NCBI GenBank assembly: GCA_030015575.1
Contig: CM057339.1
Location: forward strand, 775,574,809-775,638,808
Direction: 5' to 3'
Length of the DNA stretch: 64,000 bases
Source: Agapanthus africanus
Taxonomy: Eukaryota; Streptophyta; Magnoliopsida; Asparagales; Amaryllidaceae
Below are positions 1-12,835 of the stretch, piece after piece. Position 1 is the stretch's first letter; each line of letters begins with the position of its first letter. The notes below the pieces were generated by a model that saw only the letters and a program-made list of their open reading frames with translations, had not been told where the DNA came from and ran no database searches. The position numbers and the translations under genes were made by a program.

Positions 1-487
1 ATGATTTGGGGTTGGTGTTGGGCTTTGATGATGCTCAATATTGGTGATCTCCAAGATCAGGACACGTGGAAGATGACGTGTCCCAGAAATCAGAAGAAAA
101 GGTCCACATGGGCCGATCAGGCCACCTCTGTACCCGACCTGCAAGTACAAGCTGGCTCTCCTCAGAGCCCCCTGAAAATTGGCCTCCTCGGCCCCTTAGC
201 TCGCCCCGAGCTGCCACAGGACCGAGACTCCTCGGCCCTCTCACTCGCCTCCGAGCTCCACAGCCGAGACTATCTTCCTCGGTCCCTCCGACCGACCAAC
301 TCCGCCACTCACAGGCGTAACCGCCGCTCCGCAAATCTCGCCATGCGCAGATTCTCCGCCAACAAAATCCCACGTCCCACGCCATCACGATCCCCATTAA
401 TGGGCGATCCGCTCTTTACGTGGGCATGACGTCCGAAGCGTAATTGCCGGCGAGATTCTCGCGCCTGCTGCTGCGTGCTGCCGCCAC

Positions 488-495
488 TATATAAA
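488..495 (+). promoter_or_regulatory. TATA box of the left-most LTR
   Basis: TATATAAA followed by a C-rich start region and a T-run. It lies about 270 bases before the presumed LTR end, which suits the start of the R region of an LTR promoter. Confidence 0.55.
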
Positions 496-768
496 CCCCC
501 ATCATAGAGGGGTCAAGTAAGCTATTTTTTACTCCACTTAGCCGTTACTCTGCTCGGATCTAATGCTAACTTGATCGTCGAAGGGTCTTCGGTGGTACCA
601 AACCACCCCGGGACTTCTTTGCAGGTACTCGGCACTAAACTCCTCCAAATCACCAATCTCCTCAAAACCCATTGAGATCCACACGCAACAGGAGATCACC
701 TCCAAAATCCACCGGGAGATCGACGGAAGACAACATCTGACAGAGACCCGAAAAGGACCTCCATCAGT

Positions 769-786
769 TGGCGCCGTCTGTGGGAA
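769..786 (+). other. Primer-binding site (TGGCGCCGTCTGTGGGAA)
   Basis: The TGGCGCC start two bases after an LTR-like CA end is the standard layout for tRNA-primed minus-strand synthesis in plant gypsy elements. The tRNA was not identified. Confidence 0.6.
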
Positions 787-829
787 AAACTCCACTAAAA
801 ACAAAGTTGGCCTAGCAATCTCCATCCAC

Positions 830-1003
830 ATGGCGAGCGACCACCCTGAAGATCCAGATACCAGTCGCCGCTTCCCCCTCACCGGAGGCGCGGATGAACT
901 TCCCCCGGCGACAATCATCAACGCCCTCGCCGGCCGAATAGATCGGCTACAGTCCCTCGTGGAGGCGCTCGTCCGCGTCCAGACGGTCGGGCCAGGGCCC
1001 TAG
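830..1003 (+). pseudogene. gag N-terminal remnant
   Basis: An open segment of 57 residues begins MASDHPEDPDTSRRF about 60 bases after the primer site, where gag normally starts. It has a short amphipathic stretch (INALAGRIDRLQSLVEALV) like the N-terminal helix of plant gypsy Gag proteins. No capsid or zinc-knuckle region follows, so this is a fossil scrap. Confidence 0.45.
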
Positions 1004-1480
1004 ATCGTCGCTCCTCCGCCTCCAGAAGGCTCTGCCCTCGTCGGCATGGCTGACTATCGGCAGGCTGCGACCCCTGGCCACAGATCTCACAGGCCGATAC
1101 TCCCTGAGGCTCGTTGGGCGCCCCACGGCTCCACACCAAGATCCGCCGCCAGAGCGCCTCGCCACGAGCCTCCTCGCGACCCTTACCCCCTTGAGGAGAT
1201 GTCGGTCACCTCGCCTGTCCACAGGCATGATCGACACCCCCTCCCTCGACGAGGTCACACATAAGGGGCTCGCCATGACGGCTTGAGAGCCACCTCACCC
1301 GGGGATCTGAGGGACCTCATCGAGAGAAACCGGGGCCGCGCCCAGACCCAGATCTCCCACAGCAGAGGCCAGGGATCACAAGGCGCCTGTAAATCCCCGT
1401 TCCCATCAATAAAATCTTTCTACATTTTTCCCAAGTCCCCCGAATGTTTTCTCTCTCCTCGTAATTTTGCGTGAAACTGG

Positions 1481-3991
1481 TTGTTTAAGTTTTTAGCATT
1501 TAATTTTCCAAAACAGTTTAAAATTAAAGCCAAAGAAAATAATATATAATTTCCCCATTTAAACCAAGCCCAAACCAATGAATTAAAACCAAAGTTATAT
1601 AAATAATTCCCCAGCCCAACACTCCTCAGCCCAGCCCAAGAAAATAATTAAAAACCAAATAACAAATCCCCGGCCCAATCCCTAACCCAAACACCCAACA
1701 ACCCGACCCGACCCGTTAGCAATTCCCTTCTTCCCGACCCCCTCGCGTTTTCCCGCTCTTTTTCCTTTACGTGCCCACGTCGCCGCCGACGCCCCGTCCT
1801 TGCGACCACGATCCCGACCCACGTTCGCTCAAGCCCCACCTCATCTCTAACCCTCTCCCCTCTCACCCAGCAAGAACCGAGCCTCCACTTCATCTCTCTC
1901 ACAAACCCAAACCACCATCTTTCCCTCACTGCCTTACCATCGGCGCCATCTCACCGGAGCTCACCACGCCACCACCGGACCCGAGCTTATGCTCCACTTC
2001 TTCTCATCACCAACACCACTACCACTGCAGCCCTCCTCCTCCATCAACCGAGCTCCATTCTCCAACTCTAACCCCAACTGCACCACCTCGGCCACCACCT
2101 GCACCACGGCTTAAGCTCCTCGCCGACGAGCTCCCCACTGCCCCGTCGACCTCTGCATCCTCTGCATCACCATCACCTCCTCCAAAACCCACACCAAACT
2201 CCTCGCCACCGAGCCAGCCCCTGCACCCCCTCACTGCAACCTCATCCCCCCTACTGCACCATCGCCGGAGCTACCTCCGCCGACCTTCGCCGACCATCGC
2301 CGACCTCAGCACACTCCCAGGAGATCCACAGCACCCCACTCCGCTTCCAGCGATCACGAGCCATCCCCCGGGCAACTCCGACGAACACAAACTCGAGCCG
2401 AGGCCGTAAACCCAAACCGTACCGTTCGTTGCGCGTTGTGCCATTGCCGCTGCCGTGCGTCGCCAAAGCGTCTCTAGGCAAGTACCCTACTTGCTACATG
2501 CTAGGTTATTCTGTTACACATCTAAATCCTATTAATTCCATGTTTATAATTTGTGAAACTTTATATGAGACAAGTGCTTGATGCAAAACCCGAATGAAAA
2601 TCTTCCATTAAACTGACGGAACTTGATCATATATGCTGGCCCGTGTGGCAATGAACATCATGTTAAAATTGGACTGAAAATTATGATCGTTACTGACTTG
2701 AACGATCATCCCCGACTACACCCGTAAAAACTGAAATTTTCCCGCGTTTGGAACTTGTTAAAATCATAATTAATTGTGTACACATTGAAATGATGCATTC
2801 GAGGGCTCAAATCGAAGCCGACTCGATGACCTGGAACCAAATACATGTTTTAAACTGTTTCTATACTGAAAATACGACAGAAACCGATTCGGAGAGCGGC
2901 TCTGGACTGCTGATTTCTATCTCGTGGTGCTTACCCCTTTGCTGCCTGAACTTTTATGTTGCGGAACCCTGTATTTTATTGAATATGAAACTGTTAGATA
3001 AATAACGCAAGCGGTTTCATCCCATTTTACCGTCGTTTACTATTTAAACTGTAATTTAAACGAACAGGACGTATAGCAGTCCCAAACTGAAACAGAACTG
3101 ATACCGTAGTGTTGAACAATGCATAACTTCTGACGTAGAGGCGCGATTGAGAATCCGTCTGGTGCGTTGAAAACCCTATTGAAAAACCTAGATTTCATTA
3201 AACTGTAGAGTTGCTAAATTCCGATCCCAACAGGGTGAAAATTGTGTCGCGAAACGGACGTTCAGTTCAGAAACTGAATTTCCTGCAGCGAACACTTAAA
3301 ATGAAACGGCTGTAACTTGCAAAACCGAAATCCGATTGCACTGAAATAAATTTTACTGAACTTCCGACTGAGTGTACTTTTTACCTTCTTTGTATCGTTT
3401 CACTGAATTTTGAACGCATGATTTACTGCAATTTTTATAAGATCATGAGGTGCATAATAGTTCATATTACATATGACTTGTTAACTGCATAAATGCACAT
3501 ATATTACCCGATTGCCATACACATAGTGATAGTGCGCGTTATTATTCAGTGTACAATGCATTATCGTGCGTGAACGGTATTGGTTTAGGAGTGTCGAGTA
3601 CGCCAACGAAAAAGTGAATGATTCGTGACAGTGATTAATACAGTGAACAGTGACAAAACCGTGTTGTTGGTGCATACTTATACACGACTAGACCATACTC
3701 GTCAATAGTGTAAACCTGGGGAAAAATGGGAAATCGAAGTGGAAAGAGTATCGTATTTAGCGAGGACAGTGATTTAGAGGATGATCATTCGAACAACGAC
3801 TCCTATATATATTAGGTAGGATCTAGCGATCCGGCTGACAGGGTTATGTCCCAGGCGTGTGGGCCGTAGTCTCGGGTATGTACGAGACCCTCATTAAACA
3901 TGATTCTCCTTTCCACAAATCGATTTCAAATATGACTTAGAGACTGATAGGGACACAGATCATACTTTGCATCATTTAGTGACATAGTGAT
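1481..3991. repeat. Degenerate repeat-derived DNA, probably old LTR sequence
   Basis: Two textures are present. From about 1660 to 2480 the DNA is C-rich with CCGACCCGACCC and CACCGGAGCTCACC phrases, like the leader part of long plant gypsy LTRs. From 2480 to 3990 it is AT-richer, with phrases such as AAACGGCTGTAACTTGCAAA that are typical of chromovirus LTRs. A proline/serine-rich open frame at 1771-2409 is low complexity and is not called a gene. No domain, clean end or target duplication was found. The assignment is inferred from sequence style only. Confidence 0.4.
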
Positions 3992-4059
3992 TGTTTCCTC
4001 AATCAGAGCAAAGTTCTGTTCAAGTTCCAAGATATGGAATGAAGCGACGCTTCCTTTCC

Positions 4060-4450
4060 TCCAATCATAGCAAAGCTCTATTTTGAATTTCAAAATTCAA
4101 AAATTGAAGTAACGCTTCAAATTCTGCGCGCTGCGCGCCACGTGTCAAACGCAGACGCGCTAGCGCCAGGTGCGCTGCGCCCTAGACAGCGCACCCCCAA
4201 TCAGAGCAAAGCTCTGCTTTAAAATTCAAAATTAAATTGAAGCGACGCTTCAGATTCTGTTGCGCGCCACGTGTCAGACGCAGACGCGCTAGCGCCAGAT
4301 GCGCTGCGCCCTAGACAGCGCACCCCCAATCAGAGCAAAGCTCTGCTTTAAAATTCAAAATTAAATTGAAGCGACGCGTTAGATTCTGTTGCGCGCCACG
4401 TGTCAGACAAGATGCGCTGCGCGCCACGTGTCGAGCGCAGGTGCGCTGGC
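4060..4450 (+). repeat. About 124-bp tandem repeat inside the Tat-1 LTR
   Basis: A unit made of CAATCAGAGCAAAGCTCTGC, an AT-rich bridge, GAAGCGACGC, a GCGCGCCACGTGTCAG box and GCGCTGCGCCCTAGACAGCG occurs at about 4198 and 4322. A more divergent copy lies before 4198. Tat-2 and Tat-3 LTRs hold one looser copy set here, so the expansion is particular to Tat-1. Confidence 0.7.
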
Positions 4451-4694
4451 GCAAGGTGCGCTGGCGCTGGAATTAAAATTCCCCCACCGCCAGATCAAAA
4501 GATCTATTAATAATAAATTATTAATTAATCATAACTAAAATTCTGTTATGGAAAAATCTTTCCAATCTTGTTAAAAATAAGAAGATTATCTTCTGTAAAA
4601 CAGAAGTCTTAGGATCAAAGATCCAACGGTGGGAAATACTCCCAAATCAATCAGAGAAAGATCTCTCTAACCAATTCAACAAATCATTTGGCCA

Positions 4695-4702
4695 TATATA
4701 AA
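4695..4702 (+). promoter_or_regulatory. TATA box of the Tat-1 5' LTR
   Basis: TATATAAA followed by GGACCCTAG. The same TATA plus GGACCCTAG context is found in both Tat-2 LTRs and, inverted, in Tat-3, so this is the shared LTR promoter. Confidence 0.7.
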
Positions 4703-5327
4703 GGACCCTAGACTTCCAGTATAAAATATAGAGAGACACAGACAGAAAAGAGAGAGAAAAACCCTCTGCAAAAGAAGAGAAAGCTCTTAGAAAAAAGAAG
4801 ATTTTTCTTCATCTTCAGGGTAAAAAAAAAGAACTATGTTCTTGAATAACAGAGATGAATCCATCTCATAAAAAAGAAGAACCACCTTCTAAAAAGATCT
4901 TAGATCTATAAAAAGACCAAGGTCTTTTGATTTAAAAGAAAAGATCAAAAAGATCTAATCATAAAAAGACTAAAAGAAGTATTTTACTTCATTCACAGAT
5001 CTTTTGATCTATAAAGACAGAGCCTTTTATAAAAAACAAGAACTTTTGTTCTTTGATCTTGAGGCAAAGCCTCCTTTGAAGAACATAAATTTGTTCTTTG
5101 ATCTTAAAATTGATCAGAAGCGCTTGGCGCTATTAGACAGTGCTTTGCACTCATGAACTGCGCCCTTGCGCTCCTTGGACCGGCGCTCAGCGCCGAACAT
5201 GCCACGTGTCAACCATAGACACAATCTGCGCTTTGCGCTCCTGAAACAGAGCACTGCGCTCATGGGCTGGCGCTCAGCGCCAAGCGCGCCACGTGAGCTC
5301 ACTGGTGCACCAACAGACTAGTGTAGC

Positions 5328-8300
5328 TGTAACGTTTTGAAAATCGTTTCGGTGAAATTTCAAAAAAACGGTAAAATAAGGGGGGTTTCTGTAAAAAGTC
5401 AAAATACAAATATCTTTATTATAAAATTAAATATACATATTCTAGCGATGTAATTGCTAGTATTTGGTGTTTATTGAGTCACTGGTGAAATTTCAAATTT
5501 TCTGAAATTAATTATTTTAATATTATTTTAAGCCGTCACTAATACATTTAATTAGGAAAAATTATAAATTGGAATGAGTTGAAACAAATTTTGTGCATCA
5601 TAACACATTAAATAAAATTTTATCATGTGGTTTCTGAAATGAAATGATTTTCCAAAACAGTTTAGAAAATATCGAAGAAAAAGACTTTTTCGGTGAAATT
5701 AGTGTTAATGGGAATTGGGGTAATACATTTATCTTTTTCATAACCCACACACCCACACCTCACCCTCTCTCCCTCTTCCCATGTGGCCGGCCCCACCATG
5801 ACAGACCTCCCCCTCTCCCTCTCTCCAATCACTTCTTTTTTCAAAAGAAAAGAATAGAAAATGATAGAAAAAGAGTGGACTTTGACTAGATGTTGCTTTC
5901 TTCACCTCACTCTCTCTCCTCCCTCACCCAATCCCCCCCATTTCTGGCAGAAACCTGCAATCCCAACAGCAACCCCTTTCCCCTCTTCTCCTCTCTTTGT
6001 TTCCATCAAAAAAATCATCCAAAATGCTTCAAAAATCCACAAAAATCAAGCTAAAATCCAAATCTAATCCCTACCCATTTATCATTAGCCCAACTTGCAT
6101 GGATCTAGGGAACAAGTGTGCATTTTAGAGTCTTTGATTTTCATATTTGATCTCTTGATCATGAGATATAATTCTAACCTTTTTGTTAAATTGTTGTTAA
6201 TTGCTTTAGTTTAGCTTAATTAAATGTTTAATTAGGTTTTTAATTAGTTCTAAGTGCATGATTTAAAATTCAAGAGAGGGGTTTGAATTCAAATTGGTAT
6301 TTTGTGTTGTGAGATTATGTTTATGTGATGTAATTGACATATTAATGTTATGCTAAAACTAATTTAGTTGCTAGTTGCAAAGGGTTAAATTTAAATTGTT
6401 GTAATTTTAAGAAATTGCAAACTAGGTTTTAGTGAAATTCCTATATAATTGAGATTAAAATGTAATTATGTTTTTTATGACATCATTAACATTATTATGA
6501 GTGGTTTAATATTTTAGGTTATGCAAAATCAAGCTTAATTGGTGAATTGTGAATTTTGCTTTAAAAAGTGTTAAAATCGGTATTTTTGCAAACTAGGAAT
6601 TTGGAATTTATACAAATTGATGAGATTAATTTGTGAAAGTGATTTGTATGACCTAATTATGTTATTTAATGAGCATTTTGGCCATTTAATATCACTAAAA
6701 ATTGTAGATCAGTGAAAACATCAAGTTTTGAACCGAAATGGGAATTTGTGTTAACTAGGTTTTGGAAAATAAAACGATTTGTTTGATTTTAATGTTTTGA
6801 TGAGTTAAACCTTATTTCATATATAATTAATGATTTGTGAAGCCATGATTTGTATGTTTGGTGTTTTTCTTGATCAATCGGCGTTTGTACGCCGATATCG
6901 AGGGTTTTTGGATTGATTCGTGAAAGCAACCATATGTTTTGACCTATGTGGGATTCGTGTATCGTTTTAGTCATGAGTCGGATTTTAATGCGATACGGTG
7001 CGTTATGATATGTAGGTACCCCCATGTGGACTTCGAGATGACAAGCAAGCGCGTGGCGACGTCGGCACCGGCGAGCGAGGACCAGGTGAGTAGATTTATA
7101 TCTACGGGGAGAAGTCGGGTGGATGGCGTATAGCACCCCCGCAGTCCGTAGTATAGTTCATATATATATGTTTATATAGGTATTTTATGATACGAGAATA
7201 TTTATTCATGTTATGATTATGTGTTCATGGATTAGCTTTGGGTTAATTGCCAAACCCTAGAGTAGTTGTTATACCCACATATGCACATACAGACTTGCAT
7301 ACATTACTTTCTTGTGCGTAGATGGGGATGTGTATATATGTATATATGCGTGGTTATGGGACTATGCATATATACATTCATATATACATGCATGGATGAT
7401 GAGGATAGTACTTGGGATTTGAGATGAGTCGATGAGATTTGATTTGAGGCCATGAGATCGGTAATATGGCAGGGTTTGTATTTGAGATACGACATGACGT
7501 TGTAGCGGGTCCTTGACGTAGTATTTCACACACGTGCATGCTTACTTAGGCGGTATCAGTATTGTACTAGACGTAGATCAGTACCCCGGATTATGATCTT
7601 TGATAAAGAGGATACCAGATGAATAATGTGATGAATGTGATATTGACCCGTACCCAGATTTGGGATGCCGTACGACGGATTTACGTACGAGCTATATATT
7701 GATGATTGATCCGCACTCTTGACTTGGGAATATCTGATTATAGATATGGTATCGGATTGATAGTATCGAGGCGGGATCACCGACTAATATATATTCATAT
7801 ATGAATTGACTCAGATGCTAGGCGGTTTCCTTACCTTTAGTTCAGTCGTATAGTTTAGTGTAGTTGTCAGACTAGATTAGATTTCTACCTATTTCAAAAC
7901 TAACGGATCATGGGTATTTTAAAATACAGGTCAAGGGATCTACGGATATTTCAAAAGACGTATCCTTTATTAAAACCACCGTAGCCCTTATTTTCAAAAC
8001 CCCACGATTCGTGTTATTTCAAAGGGCACCATTGTTTAGTATTTAGCTCCCGCTCATTATTGTTGTTCGCTCCGCATCGCATGCTTATATTATGATTCAT
8101 ATTCTATTATTAATATCATGTTGTTAGGACACCAGCACCATTACCGATGACGCGTATATACCACGTACACTTACTTGCCGGCTCACACACATCTTCATCG
8201 GTAATTGCCATATCACGAACACTTTAGAAAATACTATTTCATTTGACATAGGTTGTTAGCTAATAGTTAGACATTGTAGTTATTGCCTGCTACTTCATGC

Positions 8301-11300
8301 ATGTTATTATTCACTGTTGTGTCTCATTCATGGATTCTCATGCCTATATTCACTGTTTACATGCTATTGATGACTTGGATTCGGATTTTATGAGATTTCT
8401 TGGATTTGGAGGAAAACCGCAAAAACATAAATAAACCTTTTCTCTCTTTTAAAATAAAAGGTGCGGTTTTCCCATGATGTATGAGTCGTCTACCATGAGT
8501 TTGCTGATGGATTTCGAGACCCGATTCGAGGAGTGGAGGAACCGTTTCGGGTACATGGTGGGCCCGGTGCAGTACCCCGGGGCAAGAAGATCGTATTGTT
8601 GACGTTGAGCCTGGCAGGGGAGCACTACCGACCGGTGATTTTTCCCGACGCGTCGGATATCCGGAGGATACCGTCGTGGTCTTGAGATGGATGGTAGGGG
8701 CCGGTCTGGACTGACGGCGCCCTAGATATTGTGATTGAGACATTGAGATTTTGAGATATTGAGGTACAGAGATTGTGACACAGAGATATCGAGATATTTG
8801 GATACTTGTTTTGTGTCGATGCTGGGCACTGTTTTATGCTGATTTCATTTATGGTACCTCCTATTTAAAAAACAGAAATCTCACTGATTTATGAAAGTAG
8901 TTTTATTCAGTACATGCATTCTGTTTCATGCATTCATATATCATCCATATGATATATCGCTACCTGAGGCACTGACACGGGCACATGGGATTACACTCGG
9001 GTTAGATATTTACCCTAATCATTGTTAGGCTGCATGTTATATGTATTTGAGGATATATTATGATCGTTGACCTAGGATTGCGTTGTTCATGCGGTTTCTG
9101 TTCGTAGATGTTTTTCTACTCACGAGTTGGCAACTCACCCCCGTTGTGCCACAGTTTCTTACAGATTTTGCCGTACAGGTTTCATTACGGCTTTGCTGGC
9201 ACTGCTTCTTTCGGGTGACTTGCTAGTAGGTGTAGGGCCGGCCTAGCACCTCGTCAAGGGTTCGGTGGCATCACACATGCCATAATCAAAAATTTTAGAG
9301 GCGCTAAGCTAGCCCCGACGAGAATCGTAGCTAGAAGTTTTAGGGATTCATACAAATAAGCATCACATGCAATTGTAAAACTATCACTAAGAGGAAAAAT
9401 ACGACCTTTGTAGATCTTCCTCGGTGACTCCTTGGCACTATGAGAGTTTGAAACGGATCGATGGAAGCCTTCCTTGTCCACGATGATCTACCCGAAGTCC
9501 CTTTGCCCAAAGCTCCTTACCATACTTGTTTCGCAAACGAAGTAGAGTAAACACCCTACACAAATCGGCTAGAGGTGTGTAGTATGATGATGTGGTTTGT
9601 ATTCAACAATTCAAATCCTTTCTTTTATCAACTTCACTCAAAAAGAAATTAAGAGAGGAAGAAGAAGATAATGGTGGCTTGAGCTTTCTATCATATCACA
9701 TATGATAACTTGTATTCTTCACACCCTTGCACTCAATTTTGCACAAGTTTTGTACTCCTTGCTTCATATCACATATGAAGCTATTTATAGTGATAAGAAA
9801 GGAATAATCACCATTATTCCATTACCACCATAATTATGAGTGGAAATTCTTTTCCTAAACAATTAAGCATGGGTGGAAATTCTTTTCATTAAGTTAAGTA
9901 AAGGATACCCACTAAAGAATAAAGGAGCATGTGTATGTTTTCTTTTCATTAACTTAAAATGAAAAGATATAAAGAAGCATGTGAAGGTATTCTTTACATT
10001 AACTTAAAATGATAAATACAAATTAAAAGCTTCAATATAAGTCTTATATTGCCACCATTCTTGTATCAACAACCATGATACTATGTATGCATGTATGTGT
10101 TCATGCACATCATCATGTGCATGCATGCATGCATACAAAAGGATTTACTTAAAGAATTTATCTAAATGTAATTTGTTAAATCAACACTTGATTTACCAAA
10201 CCGGTCATATCTCATACAATCCGTCAAATAGAAAATGCCCGATTAATATACATTATCACATAACCGTATTTAAGCGGGTCCCGCGCATATCTCATATGCA
10301 CACCACATCGTTTTGCCTGAGCCAGGAAACTTCATTGTGGGACTCTAAGACTCGTCAATACGCCAGCAGTAGATGATGATCATATCAAACATCTACAAGC
10401 CGCAAGAGGTCAGCTAAACATAACGGCCACCCGGGTATTGAAGCGATCAGAAGAAAACCAGCGAAGCTGTAAAAACTCCCGTCGAGCCAACTAGCAACAC
10501 TTACCGTACAGTCCGGTCTCTTCGTCTGATACGTCGCATATGCAGTCTAGGGGTGGTAAATGTCAGACCCCAGTAACTTTATAAGTCATGTTGATTTATG
10601 GCTCATAACAGGTCGAGGAACTACTGATAACACTTATCAGTAAACCTCGAGAACCCTGGCCAGGGATTTAGGTGTTATAGCCGATCAAACATAGCGCGAC
10701 ATCAACCCCCTATACCGGGAGAGACGAAACCCCTCCTATCGCTCACTGTCTCCATATGATTCGGGACTGTACCCAAAATCCACCTGTTTGCACAACTCAG
10801 TAGAGCCGTGGTAGGGAGGAAATCAAAGTACAGTGGGAACCACACAAGACTCTATGACGATCTCGGGTCTACAGACTAACCTGTACAAGTGTCACCAGAG
10901 AACTGCTATCTGACAATAGGTATATATACCATCTAGGAGTTCTCGGCGAGTCCGTTCAGTGTACCCAGTCTCCACTGAGCACCCGTACACCATCCTTGAT
11001 GTCAAACACCGATGGATATGGGATCATCCATCGCCCATCATATGGGTCAAGATGCGTATACGCTAGTCTACTCTGGTGTATCGATGCCCTGTCTCGACAC
11101 ACCCTCGACTAGGAACAGTTATAGGATGTACTCATAGACTACGGTGGCCCCACTAGTATGATCTCATCATAGTCCCAGTAGTCGAGTACAAATCCTAAGG
11201 GCTTTATCAACATGTAACAAAAGAGACAATCAGAGTACATGTTAAGATAAAGTACAACCAGATAGCGTACTATCATGTTGAGCAAGAAAGTCCTCCCTAT

Positions 11301-11939
11301 ATATGTCCAAGCATCCACTACAATATACATCGTATGTACAGTAATGGCCTCTAGGGCACACATATAACTAAAAGTAGGTGGGTTTATTTGTATCGTACCC
11401 ATCATTATACATTGTATATTATTATTCAGTTGTATCTAGTAAATTCCATCAACCAAACATGTATTTATTTTAAGATAGAGACCAGTGATGTTATTCTTTC
11501 GACCTTAGAGTCGCGCGTTATATTTCTGTGGATTTCTTGTTGTTTTGAGTTTCCTTTTCAGTTTTGATCCTCGCCCTTGGCGTTGTATATTATATTGCTT
11601 GTGTGGTTGTGACCGTCGATTGACGAAGAGCTAGCTCCCGCTTGGGGATGCCTTTTTTTTATTTCGTATGCTATTCATGTTGTATCCCTTTTGGGGGCCT
11701 GTATTTACAAAGGAGACTCTGCCGAAATTTTCAGGAAATATTTGATGTTTTTAAAACCGCATAATTCGGCTTATGCTATTAAAACTACTTGATTTTAAAT
11801 TGGTTTTAAATTGGTTTCCTTCACTCTACTACTGTTCTTGGTTTGGATTTCTGGGTTTTCGGCTTACTTAGATTACGTACGCCTCGAGACGTTTCGTAGT
11901 CTAAGTGTCGGTCATGTTCCGTACTTTCGGGTCGTGACA
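5328..11939 (+). mobile_element. Tekay/Del-type chromovirus solo LTR inserted in the Tat-1 LTR
   Basis: The insertion begins TGTAACGTTTTG and ends TCGGGTCGTGACA, typical ends for Tekay-type LTRs. Internal hallmarks are GAGTTGGCAACTCACCCCC near 9123 and GGAGACTCTGCCGAAATTTT near 11715. Without a nested 2.2 kb insertion it would be about 4.4 kb. No primer site, gag or pol is present, so it is a solo LTR, presumably left by recombination between two LTRs. Flanks are GTAGC (5323-5327) and GCAGC (11940-11944), a five-base target copy with one mismatch, which suggests some age. Family assignment is from recalled LTR features, not a search. Confidence 0.72.
9266..11480 (-). mobile_element. Unclassified LTR-like insertion within the Tekay LTR
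   Basis: The Tekay LTR text is interrupted between GGGCCGGCCTAGCACC (before 9260) and the CCTTAGAGTCGCGCG continuation (after 11500). Read on the minus strand the inserted DNA has a TATA-like CTATAAATAG near 9780 followed by a transcript-leader-like stretch, resembling a copia-type LTR. The left end contains TGGCAT...ATGCCA. Exact ends and target copies could not be fixed. No coding domain was recognised; the open frames at 9254-9481 and 11139-11405 are not supported as genes. Confidence 0.4.
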
Positions 11940-12394
11940 GCAGCGCACTCATAAATTAAAAGCGCAGTGCGCTAACAAACTAGCGCTTAGCGCTAAGCGC
12001 GACACGTGTCCTCCTCGTGTGCGCTAACCAACAGAAGCGCAATGCGCTCTTTCCTTGGCGCAAAGCACCTGACGCGCCACGTGGCGCACTGTCAGAACAT
12101 ACTTTGTTCTGATAAATGCTATGCATTCAATACAAGACAAAAATGTCAGAGCCCAATTCTTAGCATTATTGAAAGGGCCAAGCCCAAATAAAGGCTCAAT
12201 AGCCAGAACAATAAAATATTCAACTCATATCAAGTGAGCCCATATGCTCGTAAACCTTTAAACAGACTTTAGTCCCAAATTGGACTATAAATCTCCCAAC
12301 CAACATCGGTTCAAGGGTACATCTCTGAACTTCTCTGATATTTGTCGTTGTAATCCTTCAACGTCTTCAGGGAAGTGACGGTCCCGACAGCCAT

Positions 12395-12790
12395 ACATTT
12401 CACAGACTATGATGTCTTTAAACTGGACAGTGGGGTCCTTAAACTCATGGATTATGATGTCCTTAACCTTGACCGTGATGTCTTAAAACTAATATCGGAC
12501 TGTGAGGTCCTTAAATCCACGGACTATGATGTCCTTAACCTTGACCATGATGTCTTAAAACTAACATTGGACTGTGGGGTCCTTAAACCCACGGACAATG
12601 ATGTCCTTAACCTTGACTGTGAGGTCTTTAAACTCACGGACTATGATGTCCTTAACCTTGACTGTGAGGTCCTTAAACTCAGGGACTATGATGTCCTTAA
12701 CCTTGACCGGGATGTCTTTAAACTAACATTGTACCACCATGTCCCTAAACTGGTAATCGACCGAAATGTCCGTAAACTAAACAATAGAGT
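12395..12790 (+). repeat. GGAC...GTCC tandem array in the Tat-1 LTR
   Basis: About a dozen units of roughly 27-33 bases, each with GGAC or TGAC, a six-base variable centre, GTCC or GTC, and then TTAAAC or TTAACC. They correspond to the 27-bp arrays in Tat-2 and Tat-3 LTRs but with different centres (for example TATGAT, TGTGAG). The 146-residue open frame across it is a repeat artefact. Confidence 0.75.
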
Positions 12791-12835
12791 TCAAATGCTC
12801 TCTTGTCGGATCTAAATGATCCCGTTAAGTTGATC

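Larger units (their letters stand above)
1..1480 (+). mobile_element. Fragment of a Ty3/gypsy-type LTR element: LTR end, primer site, short gag remnant
   Basis: The stretch runs through an LTR-like promoter (TATATAAA at 488-495), an LTR end in CA near 766, and a primer-binding site starting TGGCGCCGTCTGTGGGAA at 769. A short gag-like open segment follows. The left edge lies outside the window, so LTR length is unknown. After about 1390 the text looks like the end of a truncated leader or gag, with an AATAAA-type signal near 1410, and then changes to unrelated AT-rich sequence. No pol domain is visible. It is a broken fossil. The TGGCGCC primer site is of a type common in plant gypsy elements, but the lineage is not settled. 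Confidence 0.6.
3992..5327 (+). repeat. Tat-1 5' LTR, left half
   Basis: It opens with TG and matches in order the left parts of the Tat-2 and Tat-3 LTRs: AGAGCAAAGCTCT palindromes, GCCACGTGTC boxes, a 'gatccaacggtggg' block, a TATA box, and then A-rich and GC-palindrome segments. The sequence breaks at 5327 and resumes at 11940. The bases before 3992 are GTGAT, the expected left target-site copy; its partner is outside the window. Confidence 0.8.

Noticed and set aside
1771-2409. Proline-rich 212-residue open frame
   Set aside because: Low-complexity C-rich DNA also open on the other strand; no domain and no gene context.
3726-3815. Short frame MGNRSGKSIVFSEDSDLEDD as a small gene
   Set aside because: It looks coding-like but is only 29 residues, without promoter or family, inside degenerate repeat DNA.
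12375-12815. 146-residue frame with repeated YDVLNLD phrase
   Set aside because: It is the translated Tat-1 LTR tandem array.
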